From CAYZFD01 sp964477735 (lineage in GTDB: Bacteria; Bacteroidota; Bacteroidia; Flavobacteriales; Flavobacteriaceae), in contig CAYZFD010000002.1 in assembly GCA_964477735.1 (NCBI GenBank), forward strand, positions 1 through 64,000: DNA of 64,000 bases. Reading direction: 5' to 3'. Under the pieces are notes generated by a model. It searched no databases. It saw only the letters and a program-made list of their open reading frames with translations, and was not told where the DNA came from. The translations under genes and the position numbers were made by a program. Positions 46,065-58,385 of the stretch are shown in pieces; position 1 is the first letter of the stretch; each line of letters begins with the position of its first letter.

Positions 46065-47129
46065 CTAAAGCTTTACCGTCTCTTTAGTCTTAACAGCTTT
46101 ATCGCAAGCAAGAGCGATTTGAAGACTTCTCACAGCCGACTCTAAATGCGCACTAAGGTCCAATGAATGGCTGATGGCCTCATAAAAAAATTCTTGTTCT
46201 GCATTACAAAGCTCTTGATGACTGGGATCATCAGAAAAGCGTATCCAATCATCTGGATACTTGAATTTTCCATCCTGGCCGAGACTTGAATGGTGAATTT
46301 TCAATGTGTCAGATTTTGTATGACGATCAATATCATCCGAACCTTCATCATAAACACCCTTTTCTGAAACTATAGAAACAGCGCCTTTCGGCCCAATGAC
46401 ATCTTTCACAAAATAAGCTGTTTCGCTCATCATGGGCCCCCAACCGGCTTCATACCACCCCACTGATCCGTCTTCGAAACGAATTTGAAGCTGACCATAG
46501 TTGTATTGATTTTCGGGGATCTCATCTGTTAACCGAACGCCAATGGCGGAAACACTAAGGGGCGCAGCCTGTGTCATTTGGCACATGACATCTAGATAAT
46601 GCACCCCACAGTCAACAATAGGACTTAGTGATTGCATAAGGTTTTTGTGCACATCCCACATATTTCCATGGCTTTGTTGGTTTAAATTCATCCGCATCAC
46701 CAAGGGCTTCCCTAACTTTTGGGCTTCCGCAACAAACCTAACCCACGTGGGGTGATGCCTCAAAATATATCCAACCACCACTTGAAGACCTTTTTTGGTA
46801 GCCAAATTTTTCACGCGCAATGCGCCTTCGACAGTAGTGGCCAGTGGTTTTTCTACAAAAACATGACAACCCAATTCTAAAGCCAAAACCGCAAAAGACT
46901 CATGGGTGTCGGGATAGGTTGAAATACAAACAGCATCAGGTTTGCAAACTTTCAAGGCTTGCTCGTAATCATCAAAAACAGGATAGGCATTTAGAAACTG
47001 TTGGTTCAACACATTTTTACTATCGCCTTTGGATACCAGTCCAACAAGCTGAAAGTGTTGACTGAGGTGATAGGCTTTGGCGTGTGATGCACCCATGTTA
47101 CCACAACCAACAACAAGCACACGGATCAT
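46065..47129 (-). CDS. Gfo/Idh/MocA-family NAD(P)-dependent oxidoreductase
   Basis: 354 residues. Rossmann domain (about 1-120): RVLVVGCGNMGASHAKAY and the family motif EKPLATTVEGALRVKNLA with the catalytic lysine. C-terminal alpha/beta domain (about 130-350) with VDCGVHYLDVMCQMTQAAP. Sugar, inositol or amino-sugar substrates are usual; none can be assigned. Starts at ATG 47129. It is followed on the same strand by the mini T9SS gene and preceded 52 bases away by mnmA. Confidence 0.9.
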   Translation of the reverse strand: MIRVLVVGCGNMGASHAKAYHLSQHFQLVGLVSKGDSKNVLNQQFLNAYPVFDDYEQALKVCKPDAVCISTYPDTHESFAVLALELGCHVFVEKPLATTVEGALRVKNLATKKGLQVVVGYILRHHPTWVRFVAEAQKLGKPLVMRMNLNQQSHGNMWDVHKNLMQSLSPIVDCGVHYLDVMCQMTQAAPLSVSAIGVRLTDEIPENQYNYGQLQIRFEDGSVGWYEAGWGPMMSETAYFVKDVIGPKGAVSIVSEKGVYDEGSDDIDRHTKSDTLKIHHSSLGQDGKFKYPDDWIRFSDDPSHQELCNAEQEFFYEAISHSLDLSAHLESAVRSLQIALACDKAVKTKETVKL

Positions 47130-47181
47130 TTTAGGTAGATTTTCTTTAAAAATACCAAATTTTAATCAAAACGATGATCAA

Positions 47182-48372
47182 TTACGCAATCACACCAGAG
47201 CCCAGTAATTCGTTCTGCTGATACCAAGCTGCAAATTGCCCTGAAGTAATGGCGGATTGGGCATTTTCGAAATGCAAAAAAGTAACCTCTTCAAAAACAT
47301 GTAAAACTGCATTTTGCAGCGGTTGTCGATACCGAATTCTAACTTGAACAGGGATTGATGATCCAGGAGCTGGCAATTTGTCGGGGCGCACAGCATGAAG
47401 CTCGGTATTATTGATTTGAAGTGCATGGCGGAACAATCCAGGGTGATGAGCGCCCTCACCTACAAAAACTGTGTTTGTTTTAACGTCTGTAGCCAACACA
47501 AAAAGCGGTTCAACAGTGCCGCCAACAGCAAGACCTTTACGTTGTCCAATGGTAAAAAAATGTGCGCCTTGATGGGTGCCAACAGGAGTTCCGTCTTGAA
47601 CTTTGTAGGTTATTTTTTTTGAAGCTTGTTCAAGCTTTTGCGCCAAAGAACCTTCGATTTTATTTGAACTGTAAACTGAAAAATCTGCTTCAATACGAAT
47701 AATTTCCCCTTGTTTTGGGGCTAGCTTTTGCTGAAGAAAATCGGGCAACCGAACTTTTCCAACAAAGCACAATCCTTGAGAATCTTTTTTATCAGCTGTT
47801 ACAAGTTCTAATTCTAATGCCATTTGACGCACTTCAGTTTTCTGCAAATGCCCAATAGGAAAAAGTGTTTTTGCCAATTGCTGTTGTGATAATTGACATA
47901 AAAAATAGGATTGATCTTTGCTTTGGTCTGCACCAGCAAGCAACTGAAACATTTGGGCTTTGTCATCCCAGCCTTTTTGACAATAATGTCCTGTAGCCAC
48001 AAAATCAGCGCCCAAATCTAGTGCTAGTTTTAAAAAAACATCAAACTTAATCTCTCGGTTACACAAAACATCAGGGTTGGGTGTTCGACCTTGTTCATAT
48101 TCACGAAACATATAGTCTATGATACGGGTTTTGTAGGCTTCACTCAAATCCACAGTTTGAAAAGGAATGTTTAGTTTTTGGGCAACGAGCAAGGCGTCAT
48201 TACTATCTTCTAACCAAGGACATTCATCTGAAATAGTAACGGAATCATCGTGCCAGTTTTTCATAAAAAGCCCTATGACTTCATACCCTTGTTTTTTGAG
48301 CATGTAAGCCGCTACGCTTGAATCAACGCCGCCAGACAATCCGACGACTACACGTTTTGATGAGGTTTTCAT
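47182..48372 (-). CDS. mnmA: tRNA-specific 2-thiouridylase
   Basis: 396 residues. Adds sulfur to U34 of Lys, Glu and Gln tRNAs; sulfur comes ultimately from a cysteine desulfurase such as 2788-3930. PP-loop [17 protein letters not shown] (about 9-25), [23 protein letters not shown] with catalytic C104, TGHYCQK and [13 protein letters not shown] with C202, then a beta-barrel C-terminal domain ([16 protein letters not shown]). A -7 box, TATCTTTG, ends seven bases before ATG 48372, inside the last codons of yidC. Last gene of the likely guaA-LysM-pyrG-yidC-mnmA run. Confidence 0.95.
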   Translation of the reverse strand: MKTSSKRVVVGLSGGVDSSVAAYMLKKQGYEVIGLFMKNWHDDSVTISDECPWLEDSNDALLVAQKLNIPFQTVDLSEAYKTRIIDYMFREYEQGRTPNPDVLCNREIKFDVFLKLALDLGADFVATGHYCQKGWDDKAQMFQLLAGADQSKDQSYFLCQLSQQQLAKTLFPIGHLQKTEVRQMALELELVTADKKDSQGLCFVGKVRLPDFLQQKLAPKQGEIIRIEADFSVYSSNKIEGSLAQKLEQASKKITYKVQDGTPVGTHQGAHFFTIGQRKGLAVGGTVEPLFVLATDVKTNTVFVGEGAHHPGLFRHALQINNTELHAVRPDKLPAPGSSIPVQVRIRYRQPLQNAVLHVFEEVTFLHFENAQSAITSGQFAAWYQQNELLGSGVIA

Positions 48373-48379
48373 GACAGGG

Positions 48380-48387
48380 CAAAGATA
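48380..48387 (-). promoter_or_regulatory. -7 box seven bases before mnmA start
   Basis: TATCTTTG on the minus strand, matching TAnnTTTG, located between the yidC stop and ATG 48372, which suggests that mnmA also has its own leaderless transcript. Confidence 0.5.
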
Positions 48388-48388
48388 C

Positions 48389-50173
48389 CTATTTTCGGCC
48401 TCTCGCTTTTTGTTGCTTTTCGGCCTCTTCCATCATCTCTTGCATTTTACGCTGAAAACGGTTTTGTTTTCGAGGCTTCTTTTTATTTTCTTGAATCTGA
48501 AGATGGATTTTTTCCTCATCAATAATAAAGTTCTTGATCACCAGCATGATGATGATGGTGATGAGGTTTGAAACAAAATAATATAAACTTAGACCCGAAG
48601 CATAATTGTTAAAAAAGAACAACATCATGAGGGGCATAAGATACATGATGAATTTCATATTGGGCATTCCTGGTTGTGGCGCTTGCATTTGCTGACCAGT
48701 GGTCATTGTTGTATAAAAGAAAATTGCGATGGAGGCCAATATAGGAAACAAGCTCACATGGTCACCATAAAAAGGTATGTTAAAGGGCAGTTGAGCCACG
48801 GCATCATAGGACGATAGGTCTTCGGCCCACAAAAATGATTTGTTTCTTAACTGAAAAGCTACGGGAAAAAAATAGAACAAGGCCAAGAAAACAGGCATTT
48901 GAAGGAGCGCTGGCACACAACCAGCCATGGGGCTCACACCAGCTTTTCCGTAAAGCTTCATGGTTTCTTGCTGACGCTTCACAGCATCGCTTTTAAATTT
49001 GTCGTTGATTTCAGTGATTTCGGGACGTAAGACTTTCATTTTCGCTTGAGACAAATAGGTCTTGTAGGTTATAGGCGACATCAAAAACCGTACAATAATG
49101 GTCATCACGATGATGGCAATTCCATAGGGTAGAAAGCTGCTTAGGAATCCGAAAAGCGGGAAAAACAAGTAGCGATTGATCCATCCAAAAATGCCCCAAC
49201 CAAACGAAATCACATCAGACAACTCGTGGGGATATTTTTTTAACACCTCATAATCTGAAGGACCTATATACCATTGGGCTTGGAAATGACCATTCCTAAA
49301 ATCATTCGCGATGTCTGCTTCGGCAAGAAAATTCTTGGTAAAGAGGGTCGCTTCACTTTCTTCTTCCACTAAATTTTCCGAGTTCATCGAAATTTTTTCG
49401 AAGGGTGATGAAGGAATTAAAATCATGCTAAAAAAGTGCTGATTGAAGGCCACCCACTTCACTTTGGATTCTTGATCATCATCACTCCCCATCGCAGATA
49501 AACTTCCCACTTTGTCGTCTTCATAGCGGTATTTCAGTTCAGTGTATCGGTTTTCATACTCTACACTTTTTGCTTGTCTTAAACCCTTGAGCTCTAGCGA
49601 AAGCTTGGTGTCTCTATATCGAGAGCTTTTATCAACATCTACTTCAAAATCAAGCAAATAGCTATCATTAGGAAGTGTGTATTTAAAATGAATTTGCTTA
49701 TTGTCTGGAAGGTTGGCGACAAGGGTGACGATACTGCTTTTTTCGTCATTAGAAAAAATTGGTGCAAAAGCCAGCTGACGTGTATTCAAAGGCATTCCAG
49801 CAGTTGTTTCTAACTGGAAATTCAACTGACTATTGGCATCTTTCACAATATAAATGGGGTGAGATTTATAGTCTTGAAAAGTTTTTAGCCTTACCTCTTT
49901 TAGAAATCCCCCTTGGGCGTTGAAAGCAATATAAATGAGGTCATTTTCTAATTCAATATCACCATCATAGAGAGCATTTTCTTGGGTAATCTCATCACCG
50001 TTTTCAACAGCAGTTGGGCTTTGTGTGGGGATTTCAAGTTGCTCAGTTACAGTTTGGTTTTCGGGTTTAGGGGATTGCTCCACAGGTGGCTGAACATAGA
50101 GCATCCAAGTAAAAATTCCCGCAATTAGGACAAAACCAATGATTTGATAGGGATCGATCTTCCTCTCTTCCAT
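48389..50173 (-). CDS. yidC: Membrane protein insertase YidC (long Gram-negative type)
   Basis: 594 residues. Inserts proteins into the inner membrane and assists SecYEG. N-terminal anchor ([15 protein letters not shown]), large periplasmic P1 beta domain (about 60-350), then the conserved core of five segments: [20 protein letters not shown], a cytosolic helical hairpin ([30 protein letters not shown]), [16 protein letters not shown] and [21 protein letters not shown]. The hydrophilic groove arginine is in IVRFLMSP. C-terminal tail strongly basic. Nine bases after pyrG. Cotranslational partner FtsY is also in the window. Confidence 0.95.
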   Translation of the reverse strand: MEERKIDPYQIIGFVLIAGIFTWMLYVQPPVEQSPKPENQTVTEQLEIPTQSPTAVENGDEITQENALYDGDIELENDLIYIAFNAQGGFLKEVRLKTFQDYKSHPIYIVKDANSQLNFQLETTAGMPLNTRQLAFAPIFSNDEKSSIVTLVANLPDNKQIHFKYTLPNDSYLLDFEVDVDKSSRYRDTKLSLELKGLRQAKSVEYENRYTELKYRYEDDKVGSLSAMGSDDDQESKVKWVAFNQHFFSMILIPSSPFEKISMNSENLVEEESEATLFTKNFLAEADIANDFRNGHFQAQWYIGPSDYEVLKKYPHELSDVISFGWGIFGWINRYLFFPLFGFLSSFLPYGIAIIVMTIIVRFLMSPITYKTYLSQAKMKVLRPEITEINDKFKSDAVKRQQETMKLYGKAGVSPMAGCVPALLQMPVFLALFYFFPVAFQLRNKSFLWAEDLSSYDAVAQLPFNIPFYGDHVSLFPILASIAIFFYTTMTTGQQMQAPQPGMPNMKFIMYLMPLMMLFFFNNYASGLSLYYFVSNLITIIIMLVIKNFIIDEEKIHLQIQENKKKPRKQNRFQRKMQEMMEEAEKQQKARGRK

Positions 50174-50182
50174 TCTATTTTT

Positions 50183-51993
<1,811 letters not shown>

Positions 51994-51994
51994 T

Positions 51995-52002
51995 CAAAAG
52001 TA
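51995..52002 (-). promoter_or_regulatory. -7 promoter box of pyrG
   Basis: TACTTTTG on the minus strand fits TAnnTTTG and ends 31 bases before ATG 51963, so pyrG may start its own transcript downstream of the LysM gene. Confidence 0.45.
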
Positions 52003-52034
52003 CGAAAAGAAATGAGACTCTAGGGCTAAAAATC

Positions 52035-53831
52035 CTAAAAATCATCTGGGTTTTCTGTGGTTGGATTTTGGCTTAACACTTCAATATCCAACCCATGATG
52101 CCGTACCAAATAAACGCTGGTGTTTTGAAAGCCTGCTACTGGGTGAGGACGATAATAGAATTTGTGTTGCAAATATTCGGTTTGACCCAGTCTTGCCATT
52201 TGCTCAGGATCAGATCTTAGTGCCCAACGCAAAACAGCATCCATCGTTAAATCGAAGCCTCTAACAGCGTATGCATTTGGGGCAATTCCAAAAAGTGATT
52301 TGTATCTTGATTCGAAACTTAGATAATCTGGATGTGGACTTTCAACGCGATCGGTGGCATAGGTGAAGGCCAATGCGCCAAGATGTTCTCGGGATACATT
52401 TTCGTTTTCATACTCACTGGTATGAAAAGTTGTAAACATTCGAATGCTCAGCGTATCACTTATCATGGCATTAAGCATCCCAGGAATGGAATGTATGAGC
52501 GTAGGATTTTGCGTTTCTAAAAAAACCCAATTTTGATGATCTCTTTTCATCACTTCAGCAAGCGCATCGGGTTTGATGAAATTTTCCTCCAAATCGATGG
52601 TTTGGGCTTGTGGATACAATTTTAGTAACTTTTGCTTTACAGCAACATTGGCCCGATCAGCAATAATGACAGGAACGGTTAATGAATCTGTGAGCAGTTT
52701 AGACTTAAAATATTGGATTGAAGCATGTTGCAAAACTTCTTTGGTGGGCACAGACTGCAACACATTTGAAGCTGGACTTACCTCTAGGTTTGACAAGGGA
52801 GATATCAGAATTTTTGAGGTGTTTTTAAAGTTTTCTGTCATGGCAGAAAACAATTTTGGCACAAATGGACCCATAATTAAATCGGCTTCTTGAACTTCGT
52901 GGCGCTTCGATAAATCTTGGATTCTTTCTAGTTTGTTTTCAGTATCTAAAACCTCAAGACGAAGGTTTAGATCATAATCTTTCAATTGGTTAAGCGCCAC
53001 ATGAACACCTGTGTAAAAATCCAACGAAAGTGTGTGCAAGTTTCTTTGATTGAGCACCTTACGCGTAGCCTCAATGGAATCGAGTGGCAAGCTGTTTAGT
53101 AAAAAAGGGGCCATCAAAACCATCCTAATATCTTTATTTTTCAAGATGCTATCAGAAAGCTGTGTTTTTTCGATCAGCAAAGCATCTTTGACCACCAAGG
53201 TGCTTAATAGTTTTTTTGGAACCTTTAGAATTTGACCCGATTTCAACCCGTTTTCTTTTAAACCAGGATTTAGTTCCTCCAAAGTAGATTGCAAAACACC
53301 TAACTTTTGCTTAAGTCTAAAAAAACCCTCTTTTGGTTTTACAGTGTAATAGTAATAATCCTCTGCTATTGTTTTAGGGTTTTTAAATGATGATTTTGGA
53401 ATTTTAAGACTATCCCCTACCGACAAGACGGGACCTATTGAGGGATTTAAGGTTTTTAAAGAATCTAAAGAAATGCCATAGGAATAGGCAATTCTCCACA
53501 AGTTGTCTTTGGGTTTAACCTTATAATATTCGAACTCAGAGATCGGTGGTGGTGCTATCACCACATGAACGGTGCGAAAGCGCGGAATTCTAAGTTTCAT
53601 CCGCTTTTGCAAAACCTTATCATTTAAAATCGGGTTGTAGGCTTTAATTTGCTCGATCGTGATGTCATATCGCTTAGAAATGGTGTATAGCGTTTCTTTT
53701 TTCCTAACCTTATGTATGACAAAGCTCGAAACTTCTGTTTGTTGTTCTGTCTGTACATCAGTGGTTTCTTGTGCTTGAACAAATGCTAAGCAGCAAAAAA
53801 ATATCACAAAAACAACAAATCGTTTTTTCAT
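52035..53831 (-). CDS. LysM-domain protein with periplasmic-binding-protein-like domain
   Basis: 598 residues from ATG 53831, giving a clear signal peptide (MKKRFVVFVIFFCCLAFVQAQ); a longer frame overlaps guaA and is rejected. Three LysM modules follow (about 38-85, 95-140 and 158-207; for example VRKKETLYTISKRYDITIEQI and VKPKDNLWRIAYSYGISLDSL), which bind peptidoglycan. The rest (about 225-575) resembles a type I periplasmic binding protein (DIRMVLMAPFLLNSLP, ADLIMGPFVPKLFSAMTENF, AYAVRGFDLTMDAVLRWAL). This layout recalls lipoprotein activators of penicillin-binding proteins such as LpoA, but the LpoA comparison is inference. One base after guaA. Confidence 0.82.
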   Translation of the reverse strand: MKKRFVVFVIFFCCLAFVQAQETTDVQTEQQTEVSSFVIHKVRKKETLYTISKRYDITIEQIKAYNPILNDKVLQKRMKLRIPRFRTVHVVIAPPPISEFEYYKVKPKDNLWRIAYSYGISLDSLKTLNPSIGPVLSVGDSLKIPKSSFKNPKTIAEDYYYYTVKPKEGFFRLKQKLGVLQSTLEELNPGLKENGLKSGQILKVPKKLLSTLVVKDALLIEKTQLSDSILKNKDIRMVLMAPFLLNSLPLDSIEATRKVLNQRNLHTLSLDFYTGVHVALNQLKDYDLNLRLEVLDTENKLERIQDLSKRHEVQEADLIMGPFVPKLFSAMTENFKNTSKILISPLSNLEVSPASNVLQSVPTKEVLQHASIQYFKSKLLTDSLTVPVIIADRANVAVKQKLLKLYPQAQTIDLEENFIKPDALAEVMKRDHQNWVFLETQNPTLIHSIPGMLNAMISDTLSIRMFTTFHTSEYENENVSREHLGALAFTYATDRVESPHPDYLSFESRYKSLFGIAPNAYAVRGFDLTMDAVLRWALRSDPEQMARLGQTEYLQHKFYYRPHPVAGFQNTSVYLVRHHGLDIEVLSQNPTTENPDDF

Positions 53832-53832
53832 C

Positions 53833-55359
53833 CTACTCCCATTCAATAGTGGCTGGTGGTTTTGAGCTAATGTCATAAACCACTCGGTTCACCCCTTTTA
53901 CTCTGTTGATAATTTGATTAGAAATGTTTTGCAAAAATTTATAAGGCAAATGGACCCAATCTGCGGTCATCCCATCAGTTGATTCCACAGCACGAAGGGC
54001 CACACATTTCTCATAGGTTCGCTCGTCGCCCATAACACCCACACTGTTTACAGGGAGTAGTATAGCTCCTGCTTGCCAAACTGAATCATAAAGTTTTTCT
54101 TTTTTCAAAGCATCAATAAATAAGGCATCAACTTCCTGCAAGATACGCACTTTTTCTGCAGTGATATCACCCAAAATTCTGATGGCCAATCCCGGACCAG
54201 GAAAGGGATGCCTTCCAAGCAGTTCGGGATCAATGCCCATACTGGCACCAACCCTTCGCACTTCATCTTTAAAAAGCATTCTTAAAGGTTCAACAACTTT
54301 GAGCTTCATGAAATCGGGCAAACCTCCTACGTTGTGATGAGATTTGATGGTGGCCGATGGTCCTTTAACAGAGATCGACTCGATGACGTCGGGGTATATG
54401 GTGCCTTGGCCCAACCAACTTGCTCCCTCAATGAGATGAGCTTCGTCATCAAAGACTTCAATAAAAACTCGTCCAATAGTTTTGCGTTTCATTTCAGGAT
54501 CATCAATTCCGCTAAGGGCATCCAAAAAACGTGCCGAGGCATCCACGCCCTTCACGTTCAACCCCATTCCTTTATATTGTTCTAAAACACTCTGAAATTC
54601 ATTTTTTCTCAATAATCCATTGTTCACAAAAATGCAATGCAAGTTGCTGCCAATGGCCTTGTGTAACAAAACTGCAGCTACTGTGGAATCCACTCCTCCA
54701 GAAAGGCCTAAAACAACCTTGCCGTCTCCTAACTGATTTTTTAAATCACCAACCGTTTGTTCAACAAAAGAATCGGGTGTCCAATTTTGGGTCACTCCGG
54801 CAATCCTAACCAAGAAATTTTCGAGCATCTTCTTTCCATCTACACTGTGATAGACTTCAGGATGAAACTGAATGGCATAGGTCGTTTCTCCTTCAATTTT
54901 ATAGGCAGCATTTTTAACATCATCGGTGCTAGCAAGGTGAGTGGCTTTGGTTGGCAACTGCTGAATGGTGTCACTATGACTCATCCACACTTGACTACCT
55001 TCAAGGATTTGATCGAAAAAAGGATCATTCTTGATGTAGGTGAGATGTGCACGACCAAACTCTCGTGTATTTGACGGCGCTACGGCTCCACCTCCGAAGT
55101 GAGCCAAGAATTGTGCGCCATAACAAACCCCAAGCAGCGGTTTCTTTCCACGAATTTGACTCAAATCGGGTTGGGGCGCTTCCTCGGATCGAACTGAAAA
55201 GGGCGAGCCTGAAAGAATTACGGCCTTAAAACTTTCAAGATCCTTAGGCAAATGGTTGTAGGGATGAATTTCGCAATAAATAAAGAGTTCGCGAACCCTT
55301 CGGGCAATCAGCTGTGTGTACTGAGAGCCGAAGTCTAAAATGAGTACCTTGTCTTGCAT
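53833..55359 (-). CDS. guaA: GMP synthase (glutamine-hydrolysing)
   Basis: 508 residues from ATG 55359; a TTG two codons upstream lies next to the -7 box and is not needed. Amination of XMP to GMP. Amidotransferase domain: [37 protein letters not shown] with the cysteine, FHPEVYHS with the histidine. ATP-pyrophosphatase domain: [19 protein letters not shown]. Dimerisation domain with the C-terminal [14 protein letters not shown] -7 box TATTTTTG at 55363-55370 sits three bases before the ATG. First gene of guaA-LysM-pyrG-yidC-mnmA. Confidence 0.96.
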   Translation of the reverse strand: MQDKVLILDFGSQYTQLIARRVRELFIYCEIHPYNHLPKDLESFKAVILSGSPFSVRSEEAPQPDLSQIRGKKPLLGVCYGAQFLAHFGGGAVAPSNTREFGRAHLTYIKNDPFFDQILEGSQVWMSHSDTIQQLPTKATHLASTDDVKNAAYKIEGETTYAIQFHPEVYHSVDGKKMLENFLVRIAGVTQNWTPDSFVEQTVGDLKNQLGDGKVVLGLSGGVDSTVAAVLLHKAIGSNLHCIFVNNGLLRKNEFQSVLEQYKGMGLNVKGVDASARFLDALSGIDDPEMKRKTIGRVFIEVFDDEAHLIEGASWLGQGTIYPDVIESISVKGPSATIKSHHNVGGLPDFMKLKVVEPLRMLFKDEVRRVGASMGIDPELLGRHPFPGPGLAIRILGDITAEKVRILQEVDALFIDALKKEKLYDSVWQAGAILLPVNSVGVMGDERTYEKCVALRAVESTDGMTADWVHLPYKFLQNISNQIINRVKGVNRVVYDISSKPPATIEWE

Positions 55360-55362
55360 ACA

Positions 55363-55370
55363 CAAAAATA
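55363..55370 (-). promoter_or_regulatory. -7 box three bases before guaA start
   Basis: TATTTTTG on the minus strand followed by TGT then ATG 55359; transcription would start at or within the start codon, or the mRNA is leaderless. Confidence 0.5.
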
Positions 55371-55431
55371 GGGTTCACATTTCATTTGAAAACACGAATC
55401 TAAATATTTTTTTAAACAGGTTTTTGACACC

Positions 55432-57039
55432 TTAAGATATAGGCAAAACAGTCCAGTCGAAACGAAGTGGTTCGAGTTTTTGGATTAAATAAGGAATGAA
55501 ATCTTCGCCTTTTTCTAAATAAAATTGTGAAAAATTCTCTTGCCTTTCTTGGAGTTTTCCGTGAGGAAATAATGCTTGTTGCAAGTCTGTTGCTCTAATA
55601 ATTTCATCTCTCAATTTTCGTTTTTGAGCTTTCAAAAGACGCTTTTCTAGGGCTTCCAACCCTTTTAACTGTTTGATTTCCTGAGCTTTGACAGCGTTCA
55701 AAAAAGTAATGTCGGTTTTTGATGCGAGAGCATACAGAGCTATAAACTGCTGTTTAAGATGCTGCTTTTGAGAGGAAAAATCTATATCAATATTGCTAAT
55801 TTGGCGAACCCTTTTGTTGATGAATTGGGTGCGCTCTAAAAACAAATCTTCGATGGGAAGGGAAAGCCTTTCGCATTTCTCGAGTTGTTTCACCGTGGTT
55901 AATAAGACTGCACTTCGCAAGACAAGCATAGGAAAAGGTTGATCAAAATCCGAAAAACACTGTTTGAGTTGCAACCAATAGGCCAGCTCACCTGCTCCAC
56001 CCACATAAGCTATATTAGGTAGTACCGTTTCTTGATACAAAGGGCGCATGAGGGCATTGGGTGAAAAACGTTCAGGGTGTTGCTCCACTTGGTTTAAGAT
56101 CTCGTTTTTAGAAAAAGAAATGTCAGTATCTAAAACCTGATAACGATCATCTTGATGAACAATTCTTTTTCTTATTTTATCAGTGATATAAAACAAATTG
56201 AGAGGTCGAGGATGTACCTGAAGGGTTACGTTCTCGCCTAGTGCGTTTATGAGTTTGTTGTTGGTTTTCAAGACCGCACTTTCGGTGGTTTTTGAGACCA
56301 ACTCCTTTTTCACGATTGGACTAAAAAGCGATTTCAATGAAACATCGTCACCATCTATTATCACCAAACCATATACCCCAAACATCTTATGAATCAACAA
56401 TCTGGTGGCCTGTGCGAGTGAGTGACCATTGTTATAACATTCGTCAAACAATGTATAAAGTTTATCAGCATGTATGCTTTGGCCTATAGCCTGGCTAAAA
56501 GAATCTAATACTGCATCGAGCCCATGGGTTTTCATGCGCCCCACTGGCCCACCAAAAGTTTGAGACCACTGCACCTTTTTACCTTCAAAATAAAAATGAT
56601 TAATTTCTTCAAAATCATGATCTTCAGAGGCCATCCAAAACACAGGCACAAAAAAATAATCTGGATGTTTTTTTTGCCAGCGTTCACACAGTTTCAGCGT
56701 GTCGATGATTTTATAGAATACATAGAGTGGGCCAGAAAACAGATTCAATTGATGACCCGTTGTTACAGTAACTGTTTTGGGATCTGAAAGTTTTTTTAGG
56801 TTAGTCTTTAACGCTGACGACAACTCAAGGTTTCCGTATTGTTTAGCAAGACTATTGACCAAAACCTCTCGGGATTTATTTGAATAATGTATAAGCTTTT
56901 CATGAGCTTGAAGCGCTACATTATCATCATTTGGATAGCGATTGTAGAACGTTTTCAAGATCGGATCTTGATTCACATAGCGCAACATCAATTCCGGAAA
57001 GCGGTGGGTTTTGGCCAACGGAATGTGAATGGGTTGCAT
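55432..57039 (-). CDS. bshC: Bacillithiol biosynthesis cysteine-adding enzyme
   Basis: 535 residues. BshC joins cysteine to the glucosamine-malate made by BshA/BshB, completing bacillithiol, the low-molecular-weight thiol used in place of glutathione. The N-terminal part carries VTTGHQLNLFSGPLYVFYKI and FVPVFWMASEDHDFEEINHF, hallmarks of the family; the Rossmann-like core is followed by a long coiled-coil (about 385-470). bshA and bshB are not in the window. A near-match -7 box (TATCTTTA, 57051-57058) ends 11 bases before ATG 57039. Confidence 0.93.
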   Translation of the reverse strand: MQPIHIPLAKTHRFPELMLRYVNQDPILKTFYNRYPNDDNVALQAHEKLIHYSNKSREVLVNSLAKQYGNLELSSALKTNLKKLSDPKTVTVTTGHQLNLFSGPLYVFYKIIDTLKLCERWQKKHPDYFFVPVFWMASEDHDFEEINHFYFEGKKVQWSQTFGGPVGRMKTHGLDAVLDSFSQAIGQSIHADKLYTLFDECYNNGHSLAQATRLLIHKMFGVYGLVIIDGDDVSLKSLFSPIVKKELVSKTTESAVLKTNNKLINALGENVTLQVHPRPLNLFYITDKIRKRIVHQDDRYQVLDTDISFSKNEILNQVEQHPERFSPNALMRPLYQETVLPNIAYVGGAGELAYWLQLKQCFSDFDQPFPMLVLRSAVLLTTVKQLEKCERLSLPIEDLFLERTQFINKRVRQISNIDIDFSSQKQHLKQQFIALYALASKTDITFLNAVKAQEIKQLKGLEALEKRLLKAQKRKLRDEIIRATDLQQALFPHGKLQERQENFSQFYLEKGEDFIPYLIQKLEPLRFDWTVLPIS

Positions 57040-57068
57040 ACTTTTTTTAGTAAAGATATTAAATATGT

Positions 57069-58373
57069 TTAAGCCACTGGAATAGCAATCAAATCGAAAT
57101 CATGGGCCTCAATGACTTTTAGGTTTGTAAACGCTCCGATTTTTAGGTAATGATTTCTGGCATCTACTTTCACTTCATTGTCAACATCAGGAGAATCAGA
57201 TGCTGTGCGACCCACAAAAAAATGCCCTTCTTTTCTATCGATCATGCAGCGAAATATCTGTCCCACCTTTGCCTGATTTAACTCCCAAGAAATTTGGGCT
57301 TGCAACTCCATGATCTCACCCAACCTTTGTTGTTTAACTTCTTCAGGGACGTCATCTTGAAGGTTATAGGCGTGGGTGTTTTCCTCATGGCTGTAAGTGA
57401 AACATCCTAAGCGATCAAAACGCATGGTTTTCACCCAGTTTTTCAAGAGCAGAAAGTCCTCTTCTGTTTCTCCGGGATAGCCCACAATCAGGGTAGTGCG
57501 CAAAGTGATGTTGGGAATTTCATTTCTAAATTGCTCAATCAATGAAGTGGTTTTGGCCATGGTAGTGCCTCGCCTCATAGACTTCAGAATGTTGTCAGAA
57601 ACATGTTGCAAAGGAATGTCTAAATAATTACATATTTTGGAAGATTTCTTCATAACCTCCAATACATCCATTGGAAATCCTGTTGGGAAAGCATAATGAA
57701 GTCTAATCCACTCTATACCATCAACGAGGACTAAGGCTTCCAATAATTCTGCAAGTGCTCTTTTTTTATATAAATCCAATCCATAGTAGGTAAGATCTTG
57801 CGCAATGAGTATGAGCTCCTGCACGCCGTTTTTAGCCAACACAGAGGCTTCCTTAACGAGTTGTTCTATTGTAGTGGAACGATGTTTACCACGCATCAGT
57901 GGAATTGCACAAAATGAACAAGGACGATCGCAACCCTCAGAAATTTTGAGGTAGGCATAATTTTTTGGGGTGGTGGTGATGCGTTCACCCAACAATTCAT
58001 GTTTGTAATCTGCGCCGAGCGATTTTAACAATAAAGGCAAGTCCGTGGTGCCAAAATAGGCGTCGACGTCAGGAATTTCCTCAACAAGATCATCCTTATA
58101 ACGCTCACTAAGACAACCTGTTACGAAAACTTTGTCAACCAAACCTGCTTCCTTTTTTTGAACAAATTCCAGAATGGTGTTCACAGATTCTTCTTTGGCA
58201 TTGTCGATAAAACCACAAGTGTTAATCACCACAATGTTGCCCTCTTTTTCATGCACCACCTTTTTATTATTGGCTTTTAGCTGACCCATTAAAACTTCGG
58301 AATCATATACATTCTTAGAGCAGCCAAGCGTTACCACATTGATGGTGTTTTTTTCGGAAGACTTTGTTCGCAT
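57069..58373 (-). CDS. rimO: Ribosomal protein uS12 methylthiotransferase
   Basis: 434 residues. Radical-SAM enzyme adding a methylthio group to Asp88 (E. coli numbering) of S12. N-terminal MTTase domain with cluster cysteines in VVTLGCSKNVYDSEV, INTCGFIDNA and VTGCLSERY; radical-SAM motif CxxxCxxC in SEGCDRPCSFCAIPLMRG; C-terminal TRAM domain (about 370-434). The TRAM start GQIFRCMIDRKEG is clear. 12 bases after ftsY, so in one operon. Confidence 0.96.
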   Translation of the reverse strand: MRTKSSEKNTINVVTLGCSKNVYDSEVLMGQLKANNKKVVHEKEGNIVVINTCGFIDNAKEESVNTILEFVQKKEAGLVDKVFVTGCLSERYKDDLVEEIPDVDAYFGTTDLPLLLKSLGADYKHELLGERITTTPKNYAYLKISEGCDRPCSFCAIPLMRGKHRSTTIEQLVKEASVLAKNGVQELILIAQDLTYYGLDLYKKRALAELLEALVLVDGIEWIRLHYAFPTGFPMDVLEVMKKSSKICNYLDIPLQHVSDNILKSMRRGTTMAKTTSLIEQFRNEIPNITLRTTLIVGYPGETEEDFLLLKNWVKTMRFDRLGCFTYSHEENTHAYNLQDDVPEEVKQQRLGEIMELQAQISWELNQAKVGQIFRCMIDRKEGHFFVGRTASDSPDVDNEVKVDARNHYLKIGAFTNLKVIEAHDFDLIAIPVA

Positions 58374-58385
58374 AAAAACCCTTAT

